NCBI GenBank assembly: GCA_012931725.1
Contig: CM022944.1
Location: 107,233,463 to 107,297,462 of the forward strand
Reading direction: 5' to 3'
DNA from: Litsea cubeba
Taxonomy: Eukaryota; Streptophyta; Magnoliopsida; Laurales; Lauraceae
Length of the DNA: 64,000 nt
Of the stretch, positions 23,695 to 35,785 are shown one piece after another (positions within the stretch are counted from its first letter, which is position 1; each line of letters begins with the position of its first letter). The notes under the pieces are model-generated. The model searched no databases. It was given only the letters and a program-made list of their open reading frames with translations, and was not told the origin of the DNA. The translations under genes and the position numbers were made by a program.

Positions 23695-24150
23695 GGCCAT
23701 CCCTTCGGTGGAGTTCTTTAACTAAAGACCGCTTTGATGGGTTAATGGGTGAACTAATGTGAATATTCGTAATGAGGTGTTAATAGGAGCGGCCATCCCT
23801 TCGGTGGAGTTCTTTACTAAAGATCACTTCTATTGAATGTCAATGAAGTGTTGGTGGGAGCGGCCATCCCTTCGGTGGAGCTCTTTACTAAAGTTCACTT
23901 CTAGGAAGGATAAAAGTCTCTTCCCTTCGGAAGACTTAATCATAGACATTCTGGGAATTTCATAAGAGATGGTTATACACTTGACATAAGACGGTGATGA
24001 CCTCTCCTTAGGAGTTAAGGGTTATTTGTCATATGAGGCCATACCAATCAGTGATTGGACTACCACTGGATGTGTATCCAGATAGTGATAATCCAAATAA
24101 GTCTGCCTTAATTCAACGTGACTGTAGGCTCGGCCATCCCTTCGATGGAG
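23695..24150 (+). repeat. Leader hairpin repeats of A2
   Basis: Four copies of a GGCCATCCCTTCGGTGG-type motif start at 23695, 23791, 23862 and 24132. They match the A1 set in order and spacing. The leader between the primer site and gag otherwise shows no convincing ORF. Confidence 0.75.
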
Positions 24151-24270
24151 GGTCTATGAGGAGGTTGAAACACTGATACATTATGATTGGGGTTGAATAA
24201 TGTAAAAAGTTTTTTGTGCTTTGTTTTTCCTTTTGTAACAAGCACCATATGCATATTACATATATACTGC

Positions 24271-27200
24271 ATGTCTAATTATAAACCGTTTTATATCCAG
24301 AAAGAGATGGGTAAAGACTCTTTTAGTCCGTTGATGTGCATTCTTCGTGAGAATAAACTGACTGGCCCTAACTACGTAGATTGGAAGAGAAATCTTGACA
24401 TAGTACTCACTGCTGAGGAGTACAAGTATGTCTTGCTGGAAAACTGTCCCGATATTGATGCTAATTCTACTGATGACCAGCGGGAGGCTGAAAGGAAATG
24501 GAAGAAAGCGAATAGCATGGCCAAATGCTACATGCTCGCTTCCATGTCCAACGTGTTGCAAACACAGCACGAGCAAATGGACACAGCCTATGAAATCATG
24601 ATGTCCTTGTCTGAGATGTTCGCAGACAAGAGCAGGCCAGCTAGGCAAGCTGCTATAAGGACCATCATGAATGCTAGGATGGCTGAGGGAACACCTGTCA
24701 GAGAGCATATGCTCAAGCTGATAGATTGTTTCAATGAAGCTGAGATTCTAGGGGCTGAGATTGATGCAGGGAGTCAGACTGACATGATTCTCGAAACTCT
24801 GCCGGAATCTTTCAATCAGTTCAAGCTCAATTTCAATATGAGCAAGATGGACATGACTCTACCTGAGTTAATGAAAGAACTCCAGGCGGCAGAGGCTATC
24901 ATGAAGCCCAAAGCACAAGCTCATTTTTTCCAGTCTTCCTCTAAACTGAACCCGAAAGGGAAGAAGCCCAAGAAGAAGCAGAATAAGGGAAAAGGGCAGA
25001 AAAATAACAATGCTGGTAATAAGAAGGACAAGGGTACAGATGGAAAGCCCAAAGGGAAATGCTTCAAGTGTGGCCTCAAAGGTCATTGGAAGAAAGATTG
25101 TCCCAAGTTCCTGGCCTCAGTTAAGAAAGGTACATCTTTTTCATACTACATTGAAACTTGTCTAGTGGTTGATTCTACTGACTCATGGATAGTAGACTCA
25201 GGAGCCACTAATCACATCTGCAATTCATTGCAGGGGTTTCAGATAATGCAGAGAATTGAGAAAGGAGAGTTTGCTTTCAGAGTCGGAACTGGAGCTAAAG
25301 TTTGGGCAGTTGCAGTAGGAATAGTTACCTTACATTTTCCATGTAATAGGATATTAGTTTTAAATAATGTTTTCTATGTTCCGGACATGAGGAAGAATTT
25401 AATTTCAGTTTCTAGATTAATTGAATTTAATTATTCAGTTTCTTTCCATTCTGGTATTGATATCAGTAGAGATGGAAATATTATATGTTCCGGTAGAATA
25501 CATGACAACTTATTTTATATATATCCTATTGCTCCCACACTGCATAATGTACAACAAGAAAGCTCAACTTCCCTTAAGAGAAAGGTATCTTCAATCAATG
25601 ACACATATCTTTGGCAGTTACGTTTGGGTCACATTAACCCAAAACGGATTCAGAGGTTGGTAGAAGATGGGCCCTTGAGCTCATTAGATTTCGAACCTTT
25701 TCCTCAGTGCGAATCTTGTCTCAAGGGAAAGATGACCAAACGGTCATTCTCTGGAAAGGGACTAAGGTCAAAGGAGTTGTTAGAATTGATTCACACTGAT
25801 GTGTGTGGTCCTATGAACAAACCGGCTCGAGGAGGGTATGAGTATTACATCACCTTCACCGATGATTACTCTAGGTATGGATATGTATACCTAATGCGAC
25901 GCAAGTCTGAGGCGTTTGATAAGTTCAAACAATTCAAGGCTGAGGCGGAGCTACAACTAGGAAAACATATCAAAGCCCTTCGATCTGATCGAGGTGGCGA
26001 GTACCTCCTGGGTGAGTTCAAGGAGTACCTCACACAACATGGGATTGTGTCTCAGTTGTCTGCACCGGGTACACCCCAGCAAAATGGTGTAGCAGAGAGA
26101 AGAAACCGTACCCTTCTTGATATGGTAAGGTCCATGATGAGTCATGCAACCCTACCTATATCTTTTTGGGGATATGCCCTAGAAGCAGCAGCATACATTT
26201 TAAATCTGGTACCTTCTAAATCAGTACCTAGGACACCCCAAGAAATGTGGACAAGTCGAAAACCTAGTTTAAGACATATTCACATTTGGGGTTGTCCAGC
26301 CTATGTACTGAATGATAAAGCTACCAAGCTGGAACCCGGATCGGAAATGTGCTACTTCATCGGGTATCCTAAGGGAACGAGAGGTGGCATCTTTTATCAT
26401 CCAAAGGAGCAAAAAGTGCTCATCAGCACTCATGCAAGGTACTTGGAGGATGATTGTATGATGCACCAAGAGCTTAGTTGTAAAGAAACCCTTGAGGAGA
26501 TTCTTCCGGGATCTCCTATAACATCTGTACCAGATCCTGAGACAGTAGATGAACAAGATATTCCTTTGAACACTCCAGAGCCTCGTCGTAGTGGGAGAAT
26601 TTCTAGACAGCCAGAAAGATATCTAGGAGTGTCTTTTAAGACAGACTCTGAAGATCTGGTTGAGGATCCTACTAGTTATGATGAAGCAGTAACGGATATA
26701 GATGCTGACATGTGGCAGCAAGCAATGAAATCTGAAATGGATTCTTTGTATTCCAATCAAGTCTGGGAACTTGTAGATGCACCTGAAGGGATTAAACCCA
26801 TAGGGTGCAAGTGGATCTACAAGAGAAAGAGAGGAGTGGATGGGAAGGTGGAAACCTTCAAAGCAAGACTGGTGGCGAAAGGATATACTCAGAAAGAGGG
26901 TATCGATTATGAGGAAACCTTTTCACCAGTGGCTATGCTTAAGTCCATAAGGATTCTCTTGGCCATCGCATGTCATTATGACTACGAGATATGGCAGATG
27001 GATGTCAAGACAGCTTTTCTTAATGGAAGTCTTGACGAATGCATCTATATGATGCAACCAGAGGGCTTCATTGCTAGTGGCCAAGATAACATGGTTTGTA
27101 AACTTAAGAAGTCCATCTATGGACTTAAGCAAGCATCTAGAGCATGGAACATCAAGTTTAATCAGGCAGTCAAATCTTTTGGCTTTGATCAAAACATTGA

Positions 27201-28242
27201 TGAACCGTGTGTGTATAAGAAAGGAAATGGGAAAGCAGTTGCATTTTTGGTTCTATATGTAGATGACATATTACTCATAGGAAATGATGTAGGTTTATTG
27301 TCATCCACAAAGGTTTGGTTATCCTCTCAATTTCAGATGAAGGATTTGGGTGAGGCCAGCTATATCTTAGGGATCAAGCTTTTGCGTGATCGCAAGAATA
27401 AGATGTTAGCCCTATCCCAATCTTCTTACATTGAGAAGATATTGGTCAAGTTTAATATGCATGACTCCAAGAAGGGCCTCCTACCTTCTAGACATGGAGT
27501 ACCACTGTCTCGAGATCAATGTCCAAAGACATCTGAAGAGATAGAGAGCATGAGGAGAGTTCCATATGCATCCGCTGTTGGAAGCCTCATGTATGCTATG
27601 TTATGTACTAGACCAGATATTTGCTTTGCCGTTGGCATGGTTAGCAGATATCAGTCAAACCCTGGAACTATGCATTGGACAGCTGTTAAGCATATATTCA
27701 AGTATCTTCGGAGAACGAAAGATTATATGCTAACCATTCGAGCAGATGATCTAACGCCATTGGCGTATACGGACTCTGATTTCCAATCTGATAGTGATGC
27801 CAGAAAGTCTACCTCAGGGTACGTCTTTACTTTGTCAGGAGGGGCTATATCATGGAGAAGTGTCAAGCAATCCTGTATAGCTGATTCTACCATGGAAGCA
27901 GAGTATGTGGCGGCATCGGAAGCTGCGAAGGAAGTGGTATGGCTCAGAAAATTCCTGATGGAATTGGGAGTTGTTCCTGCAGTACAAAAACCGATTGTCA
28001 TGTACTGCAATAACACTGGTGCTGTAGCACAGTGCAAAGAGCCCAGGAGTCACAAGAAAGGAAAGCACATTCAGAGAAAGTACCACTTGATCCGGGAATT
28101 CATTCAGGATGGAGAGATAGTGGTGGAGCATATTGCTTCAGCAAATAACTTAGCTGACCCATTCACTAAGACTCTTACAGAGAAAGTCTTCACTTCTCAT
28201 GTTGAGTCTATGGGTGTTAGGTTAGGAAGTAGTGATCTTTAG
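24271..28242 (+). CDS. Copia gag-pol polyprotein of A2, full length, RNase H residue changed
   Basis: This is a 1,323-residue polyprotein. I chose the ATG at 24271 because upstream in-frame codons lack an ATG. Domains in order: Gag, approximately residues 1-240; CCHC knuckle CFKCGLKGHWKKDC at 264-277; protease motif VDSGATNHIC near 308; integrase with HTDVCGP near 508 and PQQNGVAERRN near 601; RT with the YVDDILL box near 995; RNase H with TDSD near 1167, EAEY near 1208 and a C-terminal LADPFTK. The third RNase H motif reads YCNN: codon AAT at 28009-28011 (residue 1247), where A1 and B1 have aspartate. The change is a CpG transition and probably cripples RNase H. All else looks intact. Confidence 0.95.
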   Translation: MSNYKPFYIQKEMGKDSFSPLMCILRENKLTGPNYVDWKRNLDIVLTAEEYKYVLLENCPDIDANSTDDQREAERKWKKANSMAKCYMLASMSNVLQTQHEQMDTAYEIMMSLSEMFADKSRPARQAAIRTIMNARMAEGTPVREHMLKLIDCFNEAEILGAEIDAGSQTDMILETLPESFNQFKLNFNMSKMDMTLPELMKELQAAEAIMKPKAQAHFFQSSSKLNPKGKKPKKKQNKGKGQKNNNAGNKKDKGTDGKPKGKCFKCGLKGHWKKDCPKFLASVKKGTSFSYYIETCLVVDSTDSWIVDSGATNHICNSLQGFQIMQRIEKGEFAFRVGTGAKVWAVAVGIVTLHFPCNRILVLNNVFYVPDMRKNLISVSRLIEFNYSVSFHSGIDISRDGNIICSGRIHDNLFYIYPIAPTLHNVQQESSTSLKRKVSSINDTYLWQLRLGHINPKRIQRLVEDGPLSSLDFEPFPQCESCLKGKMTKRSFSGKGLRSKELLELIHTDVCGPMNKPARGGYEYYITFTDDYSRYGYVYLMRRKSEAFDKFKQFKAEAELQLGKHIKALRSDRGGEYLLGEFKEYLTQHGIVSQLSAPGTPQQNGVAERRNRTLLDMVRSMMSHATLPISFWGYALEAAAYILNLVPSKSVPRTPQEMWTSRKPSLRHIHIWGCPAYVLNDKATKLEPGSEMCYFIGYPKGTRGGIFYHPKEQKVLISTHARYLEDDCMMHQELSCKETLEEILPGSPITSVPDPETVDEQDIPLNTPEPRRSGRISRQPERYLGVSFKTDSEDLVEDPTSYDEAVTDIDADMWQQAMKSEMDSLYSNQVWELVDAPEGIKPIGCKWIYKRKRGVDGKVETFKARLVAKGYTQKEGIDYEETFSPVAMLKSIRILLAIACHYDYEIWQMDVKTAFLNGSLDECIYMMQPEGFIASGQDNMVCKLKKSIYGLKQASRAWNIKFNQAVKSFGFDQNIDEPCVYKKGNGKAVAFLVLYVDDILLIGNDVGLLSSTKVWLSSQFQMKDLGEASYILGIKLLRDRKNKMLALSQSSYIEKILVKFNMHDSKKGLLPSRHGVPLSRDQCPKTSEEIESMRRVPYASAVGSLMYAMLCTRPDICFAVGMVSRYQSNPGTMHWTAVKHIFKYLRRTKDYMLTIRADDLTPLAYTDSDFQSDSDARKSTSGYVFTLSGGAISWRSVKQSCIADSTMEAEYVAASEAAKEVVWLRKFLMELGVVPAVQKPIVMYCNNTGAVAQCKEPRSHKKGKHIQRKYHLIREFIQDGEIVVEHIASANNLADPFTKTLTEKVFTSHVESMGVRLGSSDL

Positions 28243-28245
28243 TGC

Positions 28246-30293
28246 AAGTGGGAGTTTGTTAGGATTGGTGTATGCCCTAAAGCCCACTAGCTGCACTCTC
28301 ATCTTTTGTTACTGGATATTTACTGGTTATTTAATTGAAAGACTCTTTTATGCTTAAACATGTATATATGTATGGTTGCGTAAGGCCCATTGTTTCTAGT
28401 AAATGAATTAGGTGTGTAGTGTCTACACACAGATAGGTCTAATTCATGGACAACTAGAAACATCATATTTGTTCATAACTGAAAGATGGAGCTGGGCACT
28501 TCATCTTGGTAGAAGTTATAATGAGATACTCTCCTATATAGGGTGACATACCTAAGTCACGGGAGGGCTTTCCCGGATCTATCTCATTAGTGCATGTGTC
28601 ATGCATTGAACAGGACCATTGTAGGTGTGATCTCTAAAATAGTACTATCACAGAAAAGAGATCAAGTCACCTCATGCTACTGAGTGACCGGTGCTCTTAA
28701 TCTTGAGCATTTGTGGATGAACTGACGAAGTCAAGTTCTTGTGCTTTAATTCACTATGGGTGAGATTCTTTTCATGGGTCAACAGCTCTGTGTTTTGGGT
28801 ACTCGGACTTGATCAGTTGGGACGTGCAAATGCAATATAGAATCTATGCCATCTGATGATGGAATAATCGTCCCCTTAGAATTATCCGATTAATCATCAA
28901 AATCTAAGATCTTAGTATATGGATGTTCCATATGAATATTGAACTTGTGGGTCGCTCCCTGGATCAAGAGAATGATATTCGAATGATGATTATGTTTAAG
29001 GATATGAAGTTCTAAGGTTTAGATGTAATCGGGAAGGTTGATAGTACAATTGATAACCTGACTCGATTATGGATGTTACATAGAGGGGCATTCAGGTTAT
29101 TACACTTAGTAGGTCGAAGACAACCGTCATTTTATGACGAGCTTATTATATATTTGTCCTTGGAGTTCAACCATAACTCTTTAGTGGAATGAGTTAAGGT
29201 TAAAATGGTCTTAATGTTGCTATGGGTTTAGCATGGACATTTTGGTCATTTTGGGAGCCAATGGCAAATATATCTTTTGGTCCCTTCTCTAGTCACTTAC
29301 CAAGATTGGCATGGTTTCCTAAGATGTTTAGATAACATAAGGATGAATTATTTTAGTGGAAAAATAATTTTGAGTTTAAATTCAAATAGGCCTTTGATGG
29401 CATACATGAATTTAACTCTAGATAAATTGTATGTGGGCCATGGTGTGCATTGATATGTGGGATGCCCATAATAGGATTTCCATGGGTAAGGTTTCCAACT
29501 TTGAGTAGGACTCTCTACTTGGAAAGTTGGACTCCTCTTTGGATTAGTATTCCTATGAGTTAGTTTCCTTTTTGGATTAGGAACTTAAAATTAGTAAGTG
29601 TTCTACAACTAGGATTACTAATTGTATGGAAAGTTCCTTTTAGTTTCCTTTTTCTAATTGTAGTGTTTCTTAAAGGAAATAAGTCTTTCCTTTTTGGACA
29701 TCAATTAGAATAAAGAGAGATAACTTTATGGGAAAGGTTTCCAAAAGGTTTCTATAAAAGAAACCAAGCATCCCCATGGACGAACAACACTTTGAGAGTC
29801 ACTAGAAGAGCCACACGCCCAGCCCTTGGTTACTTCTCTTCTTGATAGATGAGAGCTTAAGGTCTGAGTTTTTCCCTTGGAGAAATAGTTCTTGTTTCCT
29901 AGATTAAGATCCCACCATCTTAGCCAATCAGATTTGGAAGTGAGATAGAGGAGAAGATCAAAGGCAATACTAGTGCAGGAAAATTCCAGCAACTTGTTTG
30001 CAAATTGCAAGTCTGAGTTCGTGCCTTTGGATCTATTTTTTTAGAGATTTGAAGTCTACAAATCTTCGAGGTAATAGTCTTCTATCATCTCTATTAATTG
30101 GACACATGTTGATCATGATTTAATGGAGTTTCTATGTGATTCTTTATGGCTGATTTCCGCTGCATAGTGCATAAATCAGATTTTTTAAAATCTGTCAGTG
30201 CATAAATCAGATTTTTTAAAATCTGTCATGCTTTGCATCAACCATAGTAGTCTCTTTATGAGAAGTTTCAGATCTGAATCGCGGTTTCCTTCA
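28246..30293 (+). repeat. Polypurine tract and 3' LTR of A2
   Basis: The purine tract AAGTGGGAG (28246-28254) precedes the LTR at 28257. The LTR is 2,037 bases, 31 longer than its partner because of one tandem duplication at 30167-30228. Confidence 0.95.
30167..30228 (+). repeat. 31-bp tandem duplication in the A2 3' LTR
   Basis: Two identical 31-base units, 30167-30197 and 30198-30228, each start GTGCATAAATCAG. The 5' LTR has one unit, so the duplication arose after insertion. Confidence 0.95.
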
Positions 30294-30298
30294 GTTTA

Positions 30299-32654
30299 TT
30301 GATGATATTTTAGTGTATTCCAAGACCAAAGAAGAGCACGAAGAACATTTGAAAATAGCACTCCAGCTTTTGAGGGAGAATCAATTGTTTGCAAAACTTA
30401 GTAAGTGTGAATTTTGGTTGGACCAAGTCACATTTTTGGGTCATATCATCTCTAAGGAAGGATTATCAGTGGACCCGTCCAAGATTGAGGCAGTCATGAA
30501 TTGGGATAGACCGAAGAATGCATCAGAAATCAGGAGTTTTCTTGGATTGGCAGGATATTATCGGAGGTTTGTGCAAGGATTTTCGTCGATTGCGTCACCT
30601 TTGACGAAGTTGACAAGGAAGAATGCACCATATGTTTGGACAGACAAGTGTGAAGCTAGTTTCCAAGAGCTGAAGAAGAGATTGACTACAGCTCCAGTCC
30701 TTACTTTGCCATCTGGGAGCGGCGGTTTTACCATTTTTACCGATGCTTCGAATGTTGGACTTGGATGCGTGTTAATGCAAGATGGGAAGGTAGTTGCATA
30801 TGGATCCAGGCAGTTGAAGGATCATGAGAAGAACTATGCAACACATGATCTCGAGTTGGCCGCGGTTGTTTTAGCTTTGAAGATGTGGAGACACTACCTC
30901 TATGGAGAGAAGTTTGAGGTTCACTCCGATCACCGTAGTCTACAGTACTTGTTTTCTCAGAAGGAGTTGAACATGAGGCAGAGGAGATGGATGGAATATA
31001 TTAAAGACTATGATTTTCCAATCAAGTATCACCCGGGGAAAGCGAATGTAGTTGCAGATGCCTTGAGCAGAAAGTCAGTGAGCATGGCGAGTCTTCGGGG
31101 GACTTATGTGGTACAACAGTTAGAAGAGTTGGGAGTAGAATTTCATCCACTTAGAGAGGGTGTCATGTTAGCAAACCTGTCAGTGTCAGAGCCTTCGTTC
31201 ATTCAGAAGATCAAAGAGAAGCAGTTACAAGACCCAGAATTGGCTAAGATTTCTGAGCACTTAGCAGATCGTCCGGATTTTCGTGTTGTAGATGGAGTTT
31301 TGTATTACCGAGACCGTCTGTGTGTGCCTAACTTGGAGGACTTGAGGAATGATATCATGTCTGAGGCTCATAATACCAAGTATTCCATACACCCGGGCAG
31401 TACAAAGATGTACCAGAATTTGAAGGGCAGATTTTGGTGGAATAACATGAAGAGAGAGATAGCAGCTTTCGTCTCTCGTTGTATGATATGTCAGTTGATC
31501 AAGGCTGAACACCAGAAGCCTCCAGGGTTACTACGACCATTAGAGATTCCGGAATGGAAATGGGAGCATATTACCATGGACTTCATATCGGGTTTACCAA
31601 AGACTAGTAAGGGCAATGATGCTATTTGGGTCATAGTGGACCGTCTCACCAAGTCAGCTCATTTCCTACCGATGAAGACTGGAAAGAAGATGCATATGTT
31701 ACCTTTGGCACAGTTGTTTGTCACAGAAATTGTCAGTCGTCATGGACAGCCAGTTTCCATCACATCCGATAGAGATAGCAGATTTGTCTCGAGATTTTGG
31801 AAGACACTGCATGAATCTATGGGTACGAAGTTACAGTTCAGCATAGCCTATCACCCACAGACTGATGGTCAGTCAGAGAGGACAATTCAGACACTTGAGG
31901 ATATGCTTCGAGCTTGTGTGTTAGATTTCAAGACTCAGTGGGATGAAGCCTTACCGTTGTGTGAGTTCGCTTACAACAATAGTTTCCACTCGAGTATCGG
32001 TATGGCACCTTTTGAGGCCTTGTATGGCAGAAGGTGTAGAACACCTGTTTGTTGGGAAGAAGTTGGTACTCGCAGTTTCCATGGACCGACCATTGTTAGT
32101 GAGACGAGTGACAAGGTCAAGTTGATCCAAGAACGTCTGAAAGTGGCTCAGAGTAGACAGAAGAGTTATGCAGACTCTCACAGATGGGATTTACAATTTA
32201 AAGAAGGAGATATAAGGTTTTCTTGAAAGTGTCACCTACTCGTGGAACTTTGAGGTTTGGACAGAAGGGCAAATTGTCTAGGAGATACATTGGACCGTAC
32301 GACATTGTGAGTAGGATTGGTGATGTGGCTTACAGGTTAGCCTTACCACCTGAACTTTCCGGCGTACACAATGTTTTCCATGTGTCTATGTTGAAGAAGT
32401 ACGTTCCCGACAGACTACACATACTCCGTTATGAGCCGTTGGAGATTCGAGAAGATGCGACCTATGTTGAGAAGCCTAAACAGATCATTGACACCAAGGA
32501 ACAAGAATTGAGAACTCGGACTATTCAGTGGGTCAAGGTACTTTGGGAGAATCATGGACCGGAAGAAGAAACTTGGGAATTACGGGATCAAGTTCAGAAG
32601 AAGTACCCACATCTCCTACCGGAGGTGAGTTTTAATTTCCATTTGGAGGACTAA
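30299..32654 (+). pseudogene. G1 pol continuation: RT end, RNase H, integrase, chromodomain
   Basis: It resumes the G1 RT at the catalytic Asp-Asp followed by ILVYSK, then RNase H (TDASNVGLGCVL near 30738; DHRSLQYL near 30930; ADALSR near 31058). The integrase zinc region (HPGSTKMYQ to CMICQ) is near 31390-31490, and the core has ITMDFISGLP near 31571 and SDRDSRF near 31767. The tail has GPYDIVSRIG, VHNVFHVSMLKKY and a chromodomain (ATYVEKP to YPHLLPEV, about 32458-32625). A two-base insertion near 32215 breaks the frame between integrase core and tail. The chromodomain would direct integration to modified histone in related elements. The end is TAA at 32652-32654. Confidence 0.93.
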
Positions 32655-32661
32655 ATGTCCT

Positions 32662-35600
32662 AAGGGGTGGAGGATGTAAGACCCCGACCCGAGAGACCTC
32701 GTTTAGAGTTGATTAAGTTGTATTTTAGTTTTAAGTGTGTTTAGTGGTTTTTGGATTAGTTGGGGATTAGAATAGCTTTTATAATAGCTTTGGGGAATTT
32801 GGAGAGCCTTTTTATTTGTGGGACCCTTTGGGGGTTCTTGTTACGAATTGTGTGAGATTGGGGGTTTACCGATGATTTTCAAGAATCGTGTTTTTTAACC
32901 CCATTGGACTTATCTTGTTAATCCCTACAACTTCCATGATGACATCGTTTTCATTCGAGGACCTTAAACCCGATTTTTCACTAATTGAGGGCAAAATGGT
33001 CTTTTTACCCAAAATCTGGACACCGATTTCAATGTCACCAAAATGTGCAAAATATATACTTTTTAGAAACTAGAAATTTTGCCGATCAACTTTGTCTTCT
33101 TCGTCGAATTCATTTGAAGCCCCGAAGACCATGTTTTGAGCCCGAGAGTCTTTTAAGTTGTGGGCCCCATCTTCACTTACTATATATAGAAAGCTTCTTC
33201 TTCATTTTTCCCATTTCTGGCAAAAACCCTAGAGGAGAAGAGAAACCCCAGCCCTAAGGGTTTTCCCTTACCCTTTTTCTTGCTTCTTCATCTTCAATCC
33301 CCCACTAAGCTAGTGCTAATGGAAAATTAGAGGCTACAATCTTCTTTCTCATCTCAAGGCCTTCATCTTGACACCATTTTTGAAGAAAACCGCCCACTCC
33401 AAGACTTCCTTTGGACAACACCTTGCTTTTTGAAGAACTTCCTTGTAAGTGATCTTCCTAAAAGTTTTATAATCCTGTTTGTTTAGCCCTAGGGAAGCTC
33501 CATTTCATTTATTGGAAGATTCCGTTTTGTTTTACTTGGTTTTTGATAATCTAGGGTTTGGATTTGGGGATTTTGTGTATAGGTGTTTGATTGTGGGCTT
33601 AAAAGGTGATTAGAGCTCAATTTGTTTTGCATTGGACCCAAGGCAAGTGGATGAAACGATTCTCATGTGTTTTATCATGTTTTATGCAAAATCTTGATTT
33701 GTCTTCATTAATAGTTTTAATGGTTTATCATGTTTGATGGTTTAGTCTTATTGATTTTGAATAATGATTTGATGAGATAAGGAGGTGAAGGAATAGCCCG
33801 ATTATTCATGAAGATATGTATGGAAGAAGGGGAAAGAAAGGAAATGGATAGGAGTTGGACAAGAGAAGAATTCAACCAAATGGGTTGAGATTCGTTGCAG
33901 GACCGATCGATCGCCCATCAGGTCCGATCGATCGGACTGTAAATAACTGAGAGTGTTTTCAGGACCGATCGATCGTCCATCAGGTCCGATCGATCGGACT
34001 ATAAATAACTGAGAGGGTTTTCAGGACCGATCGATCTCCCATCAGGTCCGATCGATCGGACTGTAAATAACTGGGAACAATTCAGGACCGATCGATCGGC
34101 CAAGGAGTCCGATCGATCGGACTGAAATGAGATGAACTGTAAAATAAGAGAATTGTGGGACTATTTTCCAGATTCATTCCAAGCCCATACTCAAGTCCAA
34201 TTCAGCTCTATCCCTTATCTTCTTATTTGAAGACATTGAACCTGTAATGATGCATTTAAACCCATGAAAGATTGGGGTAAATTGTGAGGGGCTGTAGTGT
34301 GGAGGTATTGTTTGGAGTCCCAATGTTATTCAAGGATGGGTAAGGCATTGTATGAAGTCCGAAGGAAGGAGGAACCTCATCATGGAGATTCCATGAGGTT
34401 TTCTAGATTGACCAATGTGTATAAGGACCCGGAATGTCCCTAACTCTTAAAGAGTACCAAAATTTCATCATAACCGACATACGAGACCCTATTCGCACTG
34501 ATTCAATTCTAGAAACCCTTTTGTTAGCCTGTAAAGGTATTGGAAACTATTTGTATTTGATTTCCAACCAATCCCCTATTTTGAGATTTCAACCTGTGAT
34601 TTGTGAGTACTCTTGAATCGAGAACATTGTGTTACCATATTGTTAACTTGTTTAGACCCGTCCCGACTTTTTTTATGTTTTTACCTATGAGTTCTCGCCC
34701 CGTTATGTGTATTTATTTGCGATGAGTCGGTACCACTCAGCTTGGATAACCTTATCGGTTTGATCCACCGGTTTGGATATCCCCCTTCAGTTATACCCGC
34801 TGCAGCATGGTTCCCGCCTCGCCCCGATATACCCGGTTCGCTACCGTAGTCCCGCAGAGTATTATATGTATTTATTATATAAAAATCGTTGACTCTCCTC
34901 ACCTCGTGTGACTGAGGTTAACGTCGTTGATTCTCCTCACCTCGTGTGACTGAGGTCAATGTCCCGATGTGCTCTTATCACTTTTGTGAGAGAGGATTTA
35001 GCTTTGTGTGGTTGCCACCTTGTTAGTCCCGAATCCTTGTTACCTTACATGTTTTATTTGCATAAGTAACTCTTTAAATGTTGCATTCTTCTTTATGAAA
35101 ATTCATTGTTTATCTAGATTTTACTATGTTTCTAAAGGCATCATTGTTTTGAATTATTGTTATATCTTTTCACCCACCTGCCAGACCGTCGTGTCTGATC
35201 CATTTATTTTGGTACTCAGGTCCCGAGCTTATTGCCATTGAGGAGGAGCCGGAGGAGGCGGTCGGTGAACCGCAGCGAGTGATTGAGTGGCAAGCCGATG
35301 ATGTCATGTAGACATTCGGCCTTGCCTTGAGAACGATACACTTTGGGAACTTATGATATCTTTATTTTAGGTTTCATTTGGTTGTACGGTCTTTGTTGAC
35401 CGTTATCTTGGGGGCATTAATCAACTGATATTTTGTAAATATACTTAACTTTACTTTTGGGGAAATATGCTTATGATCATTGCTCATCCTGATATCTTGT
35501 CATATTAACCATAAATCAGTCTTGTTTATGGGATTGAATGGTATTAGTATGGTTTGCTACACGCTTCCGCAATCTTGAGAATATGTTTGATATGGTTATA

Positions 35601-35785
35601 TGTGAGATGATGTGTAAAGATAATCCTCACCGCGGAACCCTGTGGGAAATCACGTGCACGGACAAATGTTCTTTTAATTCCGTGTGCGGTTTAGCCAAAG
35701 AGATGCACGTGGCGCGGCATCACCCCCCACCGTCCCGATCCCGGACTCGGCCTTTTTCCCCTAGTCCCGGTCCGGGGTCGCGACA
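32662..35785 (+). repeat. Polypurine tract and 3' LTR of G1
   Basis: AAGGGGTGGAGGA (32662-32674) is the purine tract. The LTR 32675-35785 is 3,111 bases. It matches the 5' LTR except for substitutions and a ~20-base gap near 34721. Confidence 0.94.
33904..34119 (+). repeat. Four palindrome pairs in the G1 3' LTR
   Basis: These are the same four CGATCGATCG pairs as at 16120-16335, with the same 21-bp spacing and the same single defective core. Confidence 0.94.

Larger units (their letters stand above)
20619..30293 (+). mobile_element. Copia element A2, structurally complete and young
   Basis: The element is 9,675 bases with LTRs 20619-22624 and 28257-30293. It is flanked by a perfect duplication GTTTA (20614-20618 and 30294-30298) inside the RT gene of G1. 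The leader is 1.6 kb. One unbroken gag-pol frame runs 24271-28242. The LTRs differ by about seven transitions and one 31-bp duplication. Domain order (integrase before RT) makes it Copia. Motif wording and the 2-kb LTRs recall the Angela/BARE-1 group, a lineage call I make with moderate confidence. Most LTR differences are C/T or G/A, as expected from cytosine methylation. Confidence 0.97.
14891..35785 (+). mobile_element. Gypsy (chromovirus-like) element G1, inserted in B1 and split by A2
   Basis: The LTRs are 14891-18022 and 32675-35785. The flanks GTTGA (14886-14890) and GTTGC (35786-35790) fit a 5-bp target duplication with one change. Inside are gag, protease, RT, RNase H, integrase and a C-terminal chromodomain, in Gypsy order. 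LTR length, ends and chromodomain suit the Tekay/Del lineage. A2 sits in the RT. Frameshifts in gag, a stop at the gag-pol border and a 2-base insertion in the integrase make it inactive. Its LTRs differ by many substitutions and a ~20-base gap near 34721, so it is older than A2. Confidence 0.94.

Noticed and set aside
24187..24270. N-terminal extension of the A2 polyprotein from 24187
   Set aside because: The codon at 24187 is TTG and there is no ATG before 24271 in frame. The conserved Gag begins after 24271.
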